A stretch of DNA of 64,000 nt, from contig CM055077.1 of assembly GCA_029204045.2 (NCBI GenBank), forward strand, positions 3,923,391 through 3,987,390, read 5' to 3'. The notes below the pieces were generated by a model. The model had not been told where the DNA came from. It searched no databases and was given only the letters and a program-made list of their open reading frames with translations. Below, piece after piece: positions 29,650-41,850 of the stretch (within the stretch, counting starts at the first letter, position 1; every line of letters starts with the position of its first letter). The translations under genes and the position numbers were made by a program. This stretch comes from Tillandsia leiboldiana. Lineage: Eukaryota > Streptophyta > Magnoliopsida > Poales > Bromeliaceae.

Positions 29650-32092
29650 TGTGTGGATCAAATGGGTTTTGGATTTTTTTTTATTTTATTTATTTATTTA
29701 TTTTTTTTTTTATTTTTTATTTGTGGATCAAATGGGTTTTGAGTTTTTTATTTGTGGACTCGGCTTATATTATATATGGACTGGATTTGGGATAGTATGT
29801 GGACTGAGGCTATGTCATATGTGGATTGGATTCAGTGCCCATATATGGACTGGGCGCGTTATTTATTAGGTCTCTTGGACTTAGGCTCCAAGTTGATTAG
29901 ATCCCATTTGAATCTTGTTTGAAATCGACTCTGAATTCAAAGAAATTTCTGTTTGTTTCGATATCCCCTTTTATTTTATTTTATTTGGGATCCGAATAAA
30001 ATTCCCTAATCTTATCTTGAGGTTCCAAAAAAATCTATTTTTTTTTAAAAAATAATTTGGGGTCCGAAGAAATCCCGTTATTTTATTTTGATTTGGGATC
30101 TGAAGAAATCCTTTTTTTTAAAAAAATAATTTAGGGTCTGAAGAAATCCCCGTTATTTTATTTTGATTTGGGATCCGAAGAAAATCCCTTATTTTTAAAA
30201 TAATCTGGGGTACGAAAAATCTCCGTTATTTTATTTTGATTTGGGATCCGAAAAAAATTATTTTTAAAAAAATAATTTGGGATCCGAAGCAATCCCCGTT
30301 ATTTTATTTTGATTTGGGATCCGAAAAAATCTCTTTTTTTAAAATAATTTGGGATCCGAAGCAATTCCCTTTATCTTATAATTTGATTTGGAATCCGAAA
30401 AAATCTCTTTTTGACTGAGCTTAAATCCGGATGTCCGAAGAAATCACCCGAACCGGCTTGGAACGAGCCTAAAGTTAGGGCGTCCGAAGAAATCACCCGA
30501 ACCGGCTTTATTAGATTTTTTTTTTTTAGGGTGTCCGAAGAAATCGCCCGAACCGGCTTTACTTTTCTTTCCTCTCTTTTTTTTTTTTATTGAACCTAAG
30601 TCCGGATGTCCGAAGAAATCATCCGAACCGGTTTGGAACGAGCCTAAAGTTAGGATGTCCGAAGAAATCACCCGAACCGGCTTTGAACTTCTTTTCTTTT
30701 CATTGAACCTAAATTCGGATGTCTGAAGAAATCATCCGAACCGGTTTGGAACGAGCCTAAAGTTAGGGTGTCCGAAGAAATCACCCGAACCGGCTTTATT
30801 AGATTTTTTTTTTATTTTTTTATTGAACCTAAGTTCGGATGTCCGAAGAAATCATCCGAACCGGTTTGAATGAGCCTAAAGTTAAGGTGTCCGAAGAAAT
30901 CACCCGAACCGGCTTTAAACTTTTTTTTTTTTTTTTTTTTTATTGAACCTAAGTCCGGATGTCCGAAGAAATCATCCGAATCGGTTTGAAACGAGCCTAA
31001 AGTTAAGGTGTCCGAAGAAATCACCCGAATTGCCTTTATTTATTTTTTTTTTTTTAAAAGCAAGGTCTTTTGGTAAATTTTTTTTTATTTTTTTTATATA
31101 TTACCTCGGAGAGTACGCCTGAGAAGATGCGCTACGGTCGGAGATGGTGAGGTGGTGAGGAAGTCGAAGTTACGAGAATTGAAGCTGCCCTTCTTCTATC
31201 TATTTTTTTCTATTTATATTGGGGAGTGGGAGAGAGATTTTGTTGGGATTTGTTACGGGATTGGCGAGCAAATGTGGGTTTGTTGAAGTAACGACGTGCG
31301 TGGGGAATGTGGGTTCGTTGAGAAAAATACGTGGTTCAAATTTGAATACGTTGGGGAAATTGTTATATTTGAATCGTTGAGAAAAATACGTGGTTCAAAT
31401 TTGAATACGTTGGGGAAATTGTTATATTCAAATTTCAAATTTTAAATTTTAAATTTTAAAATTGAATATGTTCGAATTTTAAAATTAAAAGGTTATGTTC
31501 AAATTTCAAAATTGAACGGTTAACGAATGAGAGAATTTGCTTGGATTCAAAAGTTCAAAACAAGATATAGGCAAGTTTGGGTAAGTCAATTGAGAGATAT
31601 TTTAAAATGTGGTTGAAGATTTGGATAAATGCGTTTGAGATAATTGGCGCATGAGGTATTTCAGTGGATTCAAAATTTAAATTTAGGTACAGGTGGCGTT
31701 TGAGAGATATTTTGAAATTTGGTTGAAAATTTGAATTTCGAATGAAATATGAGTTTGGATAAGCCTGTTGAGAGATGTTTTAAAATTTGGTTGAAAATTC
31801 AAAATTCAAAATTTAAAATTTAATTTGAACATAATTTTTTAAATTGATTCTTTAAACAAGAAGTTGACTATAATGTAAGGCCCGCTGGACAGAAAAATAG
31901 GATCGGACTGATTTGGTAGACAAAAAAAAATTGACGGGATTTTGATGAGACCCATAAGATTGTGTTCACAAATGGCCTAAGCTTGTGTTCACAAATGACC
32001 TATTAATATGTTAAAAATTTTGAGCTTAAAAATATACGGGCCGACCATAATCTTTCCCCCTTTTTTTTATAAAATTTTTTTTTACCCCAACA
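28233..32092. mobile_element. 3.9-kb inverted-repeat element in the copia 5' LTR
   Basis: Ends TGTTGGGGTAAAAAAAATT and the complement TTTTTTTTTACCCCAACA. The terminal ~860 bp at each side (28233-29090 and 31190-32092) are inverted copies. Each arm carries a TATAAATAG- or TATATTGG-type core box at its inner end (29049, and minus strand near 31215), pointing into the centre. The centre is non-coding tandem repeats. The undisturbed copia 3' LTR gives the empty site ATTGGTAATGGC; flanks GTATT and GAAAT fit a decayed GTAAT duplication. Class uncertain: foldback-like or LTR-derived. Confidence 0.75.
29970..31040. repeat. Tandem arrays in the centre of the inverted-repeat element
   Basis: Two arrays. 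At 29970-30410 a 60-70 bp unit has GATTTGGGATCCGAAGAAAT followed by T-rich spacer. At 30420-31040 a unit of about 60 bp, mostly grouped in pairs of about 120 bp, has GTCCGAAGAAATCACCCGAA then CCGGCTTT or CCGGTTTGGAACGAGCCTAA. Open frames over them are repeat artefacts. Confidence 0.85.
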
Positions 32093-32724
32093 GAAATGGG
32101 TTTTGAATTTTAATTGACCCATTAGCATATTGGATCAAGTGGGATTGTAAGACGGATTCTATTAGATATAGTTTATATAGAATTCTCTTTTACTCTCTAA
32201 GGTTCCTTTTTATGTAATAGAGAAGAACAGTGTAGAGAGAATCGGTAAAAAATGAGTTTTCTTATTCTTCTTGTTTGATTCAAGATTCCAATGTTGATTG
32301 GAGGAATTTTAAGAGGCATTCCGAAGCGGGATTCGCGAAATCGGAAGGTGTTTCAAAGAAGGTGTAGCAATAAGAGTTTTTCAATTGAAAGGTTGCATGT
32401 TCATTGTAATAAATTGTTAATTCCTAACCAAATCTTGTAATCTCATTAATTTGATAGTGGATTTGATCTCTCCATGCCCGTGAATGTAATCTGATTTTGG
32501 GTGAACCACGTAAATCTTCTTGCATTATTGTGGTTGTGCTTGGATTTTCTTTTTCTACTTCATTTATTCCAAATTTTACACTCCTTGGTTGTCGGTAATT
32601 AAGATACAACACAGTGATTTATTAGTGTTGTTAGCATCTTGTTAGTGCGGGTTTGGTTATTATCGCACTACAATTTGTATCAGAGATTCAAGGTTGAGTG
32701 TAAGGTGTTCGACAAATTGTCTCA

Positions 32725-33447
32725 ATGGCGACAAATCGATTGGAAGTGGACAAGTTTGATGGAAAAAGAAATTTCGTTCTTTGGAAGTTAAAAGTTCATG
32801 ATTTATTAATACAACAAGGGCAATACAAGGCTCTACTTGGAAAAGATAAGAAACATGATGGATGACTGATAATAAATGGAAGGGGATGGACATGAAAGCT
32901 TTGGCCATTATTCGCATGTGCTTGGCGGATGAAGTTCTTTTCAATATAATTGGAGAGAAGACGGCTATCAGATATGGGCTAAGTTAGAGAACTTGTACCA
33001 AAATAAGTCAATTACCAACCGAATTTTCTTGAAGAGACGGTTGTACTCTTTGAGAATGAAAGAAGGCACCAATGTTTCCGATCATTTAAATACATTCAAC
33101 AATATTATTTGTGAGCTTGAAAGTATCGGAAAGAAGATGAAGGATAAGAATAAGGCCATCACATTGTTATGCACATTGTCGGATTCCTATGAGACTTTGA
33201 TTACAAGTTTATATTGCACTAAAGAAGATTCTCTTGACTTGGATATTATTTGTAGTATATTGTTAGCCGATGAACTTTGAAAGAAGATAAGTTTGGAGAG
33301 TTCGAAGGGTGAAACGAAAGCACTTGTAGTAAGAGGTCGTAACAAAGAATGTGAAAGTACATCAAGAAAATTTTCAAGAAGTAAGTCAAAAAATAGATCA
33401 AAGTGTAGAAATTGGAATGACAAAAGACTTTGTTGGTATTACAGCAA
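32725..33447 (+). pseudogene. Copia gag, first part
   Basis: Opens with ATG at 32725 and reads a typical copia Gag start (LEVDKFDGKRNF, then VLWKLKVHDLL). It then needs at least two frame changes and passes an in-frame TGA after about 46 codons. The middle part (about 32990-33280) reads the Gag UBN2-like region (LKRRLYSLRMKEGTNVSDHL). The CCHC knuckle is cut in two by the 14.6-kb insertion at 33453 and continues at 48023 (EHMMKDC). The second Cys and the Gly of the knuckle are also lost. Confidence 0.88.
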
Positions 33448-34160
33448 ATTCGTGTGATGATCCGGACTTTTGTAGAAGCTTTTGCAGCTTTAGCAGTGAC
33501 TACAGGAAGCTTACACAGTGTAACGGAGCTAGTAGTGTCGAAATCGAACCTCAAAAATGGACCCGGCGCGAAAATCGGATCAAATTGGCTTTTTCGGGGG
33601 CTTTCGGCAAAATTTTGGATGAGAATTTGGCAAAACGGACAGCGGATTTGGACTCAGAGCGCGAAAACGATCAAAATGGGCTGTTTGTGAGGACCCGAAA
33701 ATTCCTACGTTTGGATTACTGTTGGATCTGTGACTTCTGGAGAACCAGGATGAGTGTTAGAGGTGTTTGCGCGCATATTGGACCCAAGATTTGGACCCGG
33801 CATGAAAAATAGATCAAGTTCACTTCTCCGGGAATTTTCGGCAAATTTTAGAAGTGGAATTTGACTGAACGGACAGCGGATTTGGATTCAGCGCGCGAAA
33901 ACGGTCAAGACGGGCTATTTACTTGTATTTTTTGGAGTCCGGATGCGAAAACACGCATTTCGAGGTTTTGGTGTACTGTTCCGGCGGCCGGAGAGGTGGC
34001 GGCGGCGGCGGCGGGCGGCGGAGCGCGGCGGCTGGCGGCGGCGGAGGCGCGCGGTCCACCGCGGAGGCGTGCACCCGAGCGCTGGCCACGTGGCGGCTCC
34101 CGGTTGGCGGGCGCAGTGGGCGCGGTCCACGGGAATGGCGCGGGTGCACGGTGGACCGGG

Positions 34161-37100
34161 TGTCACGCCCCGAGTCAGCCAATTTGTACGGTTCGGGCAC
34201 GCCAACAGACCCGCCAATCGGGTAAGACCTTTTCCTACCCGAAAGGAACGGTAACATCCATAATAACACCACAAGTGTATGCGGAAGCTCAATATCAGAG
34301 TACTAAAAATCACTACAAATTTAAAACTTTCATTCAATAACAAACAGTTAATGCGGAAATGAAAGTATACCAGAGTGAACCATGCATTACTTTATTACAC
34401 TTTACATTTCTGAACTTGCAATATAAAATTATTACAATTCTTTTACATAAATTCCTCACCATACAAGGTTCACTCAAGAAATATAAAAATGGGATACCTC
34501 TGCTAGACCCTCTAGGTCTCTATGCTGCTGGGCCCTTGCCCCTGTCGTATACCTCGCCGTCTGCCTCTGAACCGTCGCGATCGCTGCATCCATATCTGAA
34601 CCTGTGGGGGGGGAGTCACCCAAGGGGTGTGAGAACTACGACATAGTTCCCAGTGGGTTCAACCACCGAGTAAAGTGTCCTACACCACTTGGTCCAATGG
34701 AAGAAATAATAATAGTGCTAGGAAACTAAAATCCTCAATATCAAAATGCGGCTATGCAATATATATATGTCACTACACTATCTGTGTATACTCATCGACC
34801 CAGCACTACCCTGTCCAGCTACACTAGGCTGCTAAGCACCAACTCGGCCACTATGCCGCTGTATACAAGGTCAAACTAACCCGGCCACCTTGGCCACTCT
34901 AATTTCTCTTTATTTCTTTAAATTCTGGTGCTTTAGTTCAAGTTAACCCTCAGAAATTCTTATCCAACGGGCCCCAGCCCGGTAGTCCTGCTACCATAAG
35001 ATAAGATTTCTAAGGTTGCCGATAACACTTGCAAGTGTTACCCCGTCCTACGGGAGAAACGTGCCAGACGGGTCACTGCCCGGGAGAGGGATCCTGCCGC
35101 TCCTCCAACAAGGGTCAGGTTTCCTCCCCGCAGGTACGCCCGTTTTATCTTTATATTTTCTTTCTTTTCTTTTCTTTTTCTTTCTCTTTTCACTTTAGTT
35201 CTTAGCCTCTTTGCCTTAGAAAACTTGCTTTTCTTTCTTATTCGAGCTTATAGCCCCCTTTTTGCCACTGGCAAATCTCTTTCTCTTTTCTTTGAGCATT
35301 TAGCTACTTGCTTTCACTTTAAGCCTTTCGAAAGTACCTCGTCCGACGGGTCACTGCCCAGGGAGTCCTGCTCCACTTGACGAGTCTCAAATTCGAAGGC
35401 ACCATTTACATTCTCTTTTCATTTTCTTTATCTTAAGCAATTTGCTTGTCTTGCTTATTAACCAAGTTTTAGCTTTATCTTGAGCAATTTGCTTGTCTTG
35501 CTTATTAACCACTTTTTCATCCCTTACCCTAGGTCTTGCCACACGGGTAACCAGAGAGTCTCCTGGACTCTTAAACATTTCACTTTCCTTTACTTAACTC
35601 AAATTGAAGTTAAAGTTATTGTTCATTTGCCCAACCACCCTATGACTTTCTAGGGTTATATTTATTTGATTCTTTAACCTTGGGATCTCATCCCACTTTC
35701 CCGATTCCTCATTGAATCCTAGAGTTAACTTAACTCTATTTTCCTGTTCCACTATTAACTTAGAGTTACACTGACTCTAATTTCCTGTTTTCCCTTTCAT
35801 GTCTCCACACTTGGTCCATTTTTCCCATTCTCTTGATTCCTTACTGAATCCTAGAGTCAACTTGACTCTATTTTTCTATCTGTGAGTTTAAACTCTTCTA
35901 GCTCACCTTAGGTTCCCTTTACCTAAGTTCCATGTCATACTTGTCCTATAGTTCCTTGACTCTATGTTGACCACTAGCTCTCCTTAGGTTTCCTTTACCT
36001 AAGTCCCATGTCATATACATCCTAGAGTTCTCTGACTCTATGTTGATCACTCTATCCAGTGTCCTTAGGTTATCACCTAAGACCATGCCACTCATCCACC
36101 CTAGGATAACTCCTAAGTTGGTGTCACTCGTCAAACCCCTATACTAGGTTTTCTCCTAGTCTTACTACCAACCAATGTTGTTCCCTTATGTCACGTGATT
36201 CCTAGGGTTATACCCTAACATGATCACAATAAAAAATAGCTAATCTTTCTCATGCATGCAATTATTTCATTTCATTCATCAAATAGTAATTACTTCTACG
36301 CATGCATATTCATCGTATATCTTTGGCAACCAACAGTTGCACTTTTCCTCTATGTCCATTTGCACATGCACATCTATTCCTCTATCTCTGGCAACCAACA
36401 GTTGCACTTTACCCTCTGAATTCATCTACACAGGCAATCATAATCATAATTACCTAACGCCTCTAACAGGCTACTATCATACTTCGAATCGAAAAGCAAA
36501 GGAGCAAGGGGAGAGGTCACCCAATTTCGGCAGAATTCTCCACCTTGTGGTGCACCCAATTGCTTGTAGACACTTGCAATTGGTCTCCGCGCGGTTCCAC
36601 TTGTTCCCTCGAGCTTGCACGCAAAATGGTGCACCTTCCTCGAGTCTGCACGCAAAACGGTGCACGTCCACCAAACCTGCACGCAAAATGGTGCACGTCA
36701 TTATAAATCCTCACGCAAAACGATGCGCGCCATTTTATCCTGCACGCAAAATGGTGCGCGACTACACAACCTGCACGCAAAACGGTGCACGTACCTCGGG
36801 TTGGCACGGAAAACGGAGCATGCTTCTCTTAAGGTTGCCCTCAAAACGGTGCACGTCTTTCCTGACCCTGCACGAAAAACGATGCACAACATTAGGATCG
36901 GCACGCAAAACGGTGCGCGACGACACGATCTGCACGCGAAACGGTGCACGTACCTCGAATCTGCATGTAAAACGGTGCACGTCTGACTGTAGGGTTGCAC
37001 GCAAAATGGTGCACATTTTCCTAACCCTGCACGCAAAACGATGCGCAATATTAGAGACTGCACGTAAAACGGTGCACATTAATCCAACCTGCACGCAAAA

Positions 37101-37455
37101 CGGAGCACGTACCTCGAATTGGCACGCAAAACGGTGCACGTTTCTTCTTCAATGTTGCACGCAAAACGATGTATGTTTTTCGAGTTTGCGTCCAAAACTG
37201 CGCATATTTTCTGAATTCGCACGCAAAACGTGCATTTCTTCCACAACTGGCACGCAAAACGAGGCTTGCCAAAATTGCCCTCCGACAGTCCGCGCAGCAA
37301 AACGGCACAGTATAACTCGGTTCCTAACACGCAACACGGTATGGGGTCAAATCCAAACCCAAAGGAGACCTAAAAACTGTGCCAAAAATATCGTAAAAAT
37401 AACGTGCGGGACTTACCTCGTACAGTTGCGCCGTTCCATCTCACGAAATTTCCTC

Positions 37456-37499
<44 letters not shown>

Positions 37500-38288
37500 C
37501 GATCGATGCTCGGTTGGAGAAGAAGAAGAGAACAGAGAGGAGGGAAGGTCTGCGGGGGAGAAGGAAGAAGAAGAAAAGAAAAAGAAGGAGAAGAGGAAGG
37601 AGGGTGGTCCGTGGACCGGGTCCACGGGACCGCCCAATGGGGAATCGCCGGGTGGCGGTCCACCACGAAGGGGGCGCGCACCGGGTCCAGGCGGCGCCCC
37701 CCACGCCACGCGGCGCGCGTCCCGCGCATCTGTGCGCACCTTGGGAATCCGTTTTTGTCCCGTTTTCTGTCCGTCCAAATTTGACAGGCGGCTTCGTTTC
37801 AGCTTAATTTATCACAGAAAATTTTAAATTTTCAGTTTGGGCTATTTCTGGGCCACCAAAAGCCTCGCTGTATCTAGAATCATTGGCGGACCCTGTTCTC
37901 GCAATCCGGGTATCCGATCAACACGAAACTTTTACTGTGACCTTAAAACATAATTACGAAGCTCCCCAAATTTTCTCAAAATTTTCCGACACTGTTGGCG
38001 GAGCCCGTTCTCACTATCCGACATCCGATCAACGCGAAACTTTTTCTGTGGTCCTAAAACATATTTACGGGGCTCCCGTAATTTTCTCGAAATTTTCCGA
38101 CACTGTGAATTTTTCCACTAAAAATCTGGGCCCCCCTTCTCCAATAAAATTTTAGATCTCTCCATTTTAACCCGATTTGGGCCCAACTCGCTTCCAAATA
38201 TTTTTTACTTCCCCAACTTTCATAACAGTAGTATTTCATACTATTTTTATTTACATTTAATTATGTGCCGGAAATCCGGTACTTTACA
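34161..38288 (-). mobile_element. Antisense solo LTR-like insertion A
   Basis: 4128 bp starting TGTCACGCCCCGAG and ending GGTACTTTACA on the plus strand, flanked by the direct 5-bp repeat CCGGG (34156-34160 and 38289-38293). Removing it rejoins the U3 of unit 1 at CACGTGG-rich sequence. On the minus strand it has a GA-rich leader and a donor-like CGAG/GTAAGT near 37415, and a long tandem array. Non-coding. Confidence 0.75.
36610..37265. repeat. About 20 tandem copies of a TGCACGCAAAACGGTGCACG unit
   Basis: The unit recurs every 29-36 bp (for example at 36678, 36711, 36741 and 36772). The constant part is TGCACGCAAAACGGTGCACG, flanked by 10-15 variable bases. The constant part is close to an inverted repeat around CAAAACG. 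It keeps several frames open, which creates a spurious 523-codon frame. Confidence 0.93.
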
Positions 38289-38640
38289 CCGGGGGTGGAC
38301 ACGTGGCAGCACGTGGTTGGTGTGGTGTTGTGCGCGCGGTCCACGGGGTCGGGGAGTGGTTACCTCGGGCTGCGTGCGGGACAGGCGCGCGTGGGCGCGG
38401 CATGGGCGCACTGACCCGCGGCTCCCGCGCGTGGGCGCCACGTGTCGGCACCAGCCTTGGCCACGTGGCGCAACGCCATTGCCCCATTTGGCTGTTTGCT
38501 GTTCGGGTGGCTACGTGGCGGGCTGTGGAGTTTCCGGGCGTGAACAGTAACGGGCCGGGCCCGTTACTGTAGCAGCCCGGAATGCCTGGGGGCCCGAATT
38601 TGGCCCCAAAAGTCCAAACTTGGTTTTCTCGGGTTGGGCC

Positions 38641-38648
38641 TATAAATA
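38641..38648 (+). promoter_or_regulatory. TATA box of LTR-like unit 1
   Basis: TATAAATAGCCCC downstream of a GC-rich U3 with CACGTGGC motifs and upstream of a C-rich leader. Analogous boxes lie at 45621-45628 (TATATAAG, plus) and 44409-44416 (TATAAATA, minus) in the neighbouring units. Confidence 0.6.
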
Positions 38649-40494
38649 GCCCCTTTGCTTGGGCTTTTTGACCCTTTTCCCGAACCCCTCTGCCCTTGGA
38701 CCCTTCAGTAAAGTTGGAGATCTTCGTGCTGCGCATCTTCTGGCAGAGGCCCGGAATTTTTGGAAGCCGCGGCGTCGACGACTTCGGCATCGGAGCACAG
38801 AGTGACGATCTCTCACCGGAGGCCCGTTATCGTCGTATTTTGATCTGAGAGGTCCACAGAGCTAGTCCAATAGTATTTTTGGATGATTTCTGCGGCGTTG
38901 AATTCACGAGAGGTACGTCTTCGACTTTCATGTTGATCATATTGTTGGATTCAGAGGTTATGGCACGGTTTTCGAGACATTTCTAAGCCGCTGTTTTACT
39001 GGTGGAGTTTTTGGACAGCAACCCCTTGTCGGAATTTTATCTCCGCACTCGAGTGTCGGATCGAGACGAGCCTATACACTTTTTTCATCTACTCGTCGCG
39101 AGGATCATCGCCGTATTTTCCTTGGATTTTTCTGAGACCTTCCCGGAGGTATACTATTCCCCTTCTATCTGTGTTTGAGTTTACAGTTGTGTGGTTGTGA
39201 GTGTTTGCGCACATGTACTGTGAAATTTGTAACTCAGCCTACGGGGCTCGGAATTGGACATGCAGGTACCCGTTTCGAAGGTCTGGACGTGAGGATCGCA
39301 ACAGTATTTTTATTGGAATTTTTGGAGCATTGTTTGCAGGTGAAAAAGTGACATCTTTGTGGATGAATTCAGAATGTAACTTATTTGGGTAAATTGTGGA
39401 ATTAAAGTGTAACTGTTAGCCGTGTATTTTTACCAGGAGGATTTGTTCAGTGTCTTTGGACCATCGAGGCTGTGGATTAGTAGAGATTGTTGCTCCTGGT
39501 GTTTTCAGCTGTGGAACCTTGGACAGTTAGCGTTTTCAGGTGGGTGGCCCTGTCTCCAAGATTGATGGACTGTGCATTAAAATCTGCTATTGTAGGATTA
39601 TGCATGACAGTGAAATGCTTGTGTAGCATGCTAGAATGTAGGAATTGCTATTCCTTATATTATCTGGTGATTTTGTCATCTCCCTACTTTCTATCATCTG
39701 TAAAATTATTGTTATCTTGGAACTTGACCTAGCACCCCCGTCATTTGCTGCATGTGTAGCCAGACTAGTAGAAAACTCCAACTTGGGCTAGGTTTATTCT
39801 GCTTTAGACATCCACACTTCTTATTCCTTCCTGGACATAGTGTTTTACTCGCCCGGGTAGTGGGCCGAGTGGTCGGGATTCTTTTAGTGTGGGATGCATT
39901 TTACACTCGTGCTTGGGAGCAGAGTGGAGTCTGGTAGATGTAGTTGGTTGTTCATCTGTGGCGGGAGCCGTTTGGGTAGACGGTGGTCCCGAGATGTTTC
40001 GGTTTCTTATTTTATTGTCGCCGCTGTGATAGTGGCAGTGTATATCTGTGTCAGCAGGACCCTGAACCCAGAACCTCTTTGGACACACATATGATTTTAG
40101 TCAACCAATATTTTCTTCCGAGCATCGTAGGGTCGCCCGAGTCTGTTCTTGTTTGATTGGACAAAGACATTAGCTCTACGAGGCTTGGATATAAAACTTG
40201 GTTTCAACTGTTTTTCTAAAAAGAACTAAAAATCATTAAATATGGATTTCTTCCAGATCAAATGGCTTTCAGTAAGAAATGTCACATTTTTCCTATAAAT
40301 TAACCACCCGAGATGATTCGAGTGGTCTGGGTTCTAAGGTCTGCCTTCTTTTTGGGACGAGAACAACGAGAGGCTATGCCTAAAGCCTGTTCTTGTTTGA
40401 TTTGGGTTGTAGGTTCTAGTCTTTCGGGGTTCCCGGACCCTTCATTGTGTCAGTGGTGGAGTTTATCCTGTCAGTGAGTCTGCATGTTGAGATA

Positions 40495-40885
40495 TTGCGG
40501 CCTGTTGAGGAAGTCGTTCGCAGTGGATGCGATGTTCGGCCTGTTTGGCCTGTTAAGACAGTTTCTCGCAGTGGATGCGATGTTGGCCTGTTGAGGTAGT
40601 TGTTCGCAGTGGATGCGATGTTGGCCTATTGAGGCAGTTGTTCGCAGTGGATGCGATGTTGGCCTGTTGAGGCAGTTGTTCGCAGTGGATGCGATGTTTG
40701 GCCTGTTGAGGCAGTTGTTCGCAGTGGATGCGATGTTGGCCTGTTGAGGCAGTTGTTCGCAGTGGATGCGACGTTTGGCCTGTTTGGCCTGTTGAGACAG
40801 TTTCTCGCAGTAGATGCGATGTTGGCCTGTCGAGGCAGTTGTCCGCAGTGGATGCGATGTTGGCCTGTTGAGGCAGTTTGGTGCG
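40495..40885. repeat. 38-39 bp tandem array
   Basis: About nine copies of a unit with GGCCTGTTGAGGCAGTTGTT followed by CGCAGTGGATGCGATGTT. Spurious frames on both strands (Asn-Arg-Pro rich on minus) come from it. Confidence 0.92.
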
Positions 40886-41850
40886 AGATATTTGAGGATC
40901 CTGAGTTTGTTTCGTTCAGAGCGTGAGCCTGGATTCTGACTATAGCCTGCAGTGCCAACTCGACAGAGTGCGCGGATACCCTTGTCCTCGTTGGGGTCGC
41001 TCCCCTCGAGTGCCACGTCCGGGGTGCGTCTGCACTTTGGTATCGCGACTTGTCGACGTCGTCCCTCTGACTGAGCCAGTTTTGGCAGTTACGGACACAG
41101 TCCCTCTGGCTGAGCCAGTTTTGGCAGCTACGGACATACCTACGGTAGACCCGTCCTGTTGAGGATGTGCGGCAGTAGGTAGGCGCAGGTTTGACTGGAC
41201 CCGAGGAGGCAGTCAGTTTCAGATTGGGTGACTATATTGATATGTTACTAGATGCACCATGTTATCATCTGTTCCACTTTTTGAGCATCTAGATAGGGGC
41301 ATAGTAGCTGTAGGGTTATTCATCTCCAGCTCTTTCCTTCAGTATTTCATTTGTTACAGCATGCCTCTAGTAGACTTAGTGGGCAGACCGTTGGGCTTGT
41401 TGGCGGCACCCACTGAGAACTACTGTGGGATGTAGTTCTCACACCCGTCGTGGTGTATTTTTTCCCAGGGACGTCTGCTCCTGTTCCTGCTGCTCCAGTT
41501 GCTGCTTCTTCAGATCGAGGTAAGGGAGTCGCGAGCTAGATCCCTACCAGTCGTCGTCCAGAGAGTAGATGCACCCTTATTATTTTGAGAGTTTCTTGTT
41601 TGAGAGACCCTTTGTAGTGAGGTATAGAGTTGTACTTTCCTTTATTGCAGAGAGAGAGACTTTTGTATTTTGGGTGAGGACTTGGACTTGTATTTATTTT
41701 TATTTCTAGCAGTTTACTTCCAGCTCTGATATCTGTTTAGTATAGCATCTTTCTTTTGCAGGTTTGACGCTTCGTCTATACGGGGTTCACCGTATGGGCG
41801 GCGGATTTGTTAGCGAGCCCGGGTCGCAGTTTCGACCCCGGGGCGTGACA

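Larger units (their letters stand above)
33453..41850 (+). mobile_element. Outer LTR-like unit 1, split by an insertion
   Basis: Pieces 33453-34160 and 38294-41850 form one unit of about 4.3 kb with TG start and GGGGCGTGACA end. It has GC-rich U3 sequence with repeated CACGTGGC boxes, TATAAATAGCCCC at 38641, a leader, a splice-donor-like AGAG/GTACGT near 38910 and a 38-39 bp repeat array at 40.5-40.9 kb. No conserved coding frame was found. Confidence 0.65.

Noticed and set aside
33919..34343. Frames of 100-159 codons in the GGC-rich stretch
   Set aside because: Low-complexity GC repeat at the junction of unit 1 and insertion A; all frames are open.
36610..37265. CRISPR-like array
   Set aside because: Repeats are degenerate, spacers are short and related, no cas genes, and the host is a plant LTR.
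36256..37827. Open frame of 523 codons, plus strand
   Set aside because: It runs over the TGCACGCAAAACGG array and GC-rich LTR sequence; the same DNA is open on the other strand and in other frames, with no recognisable domain. A repeat artefact.
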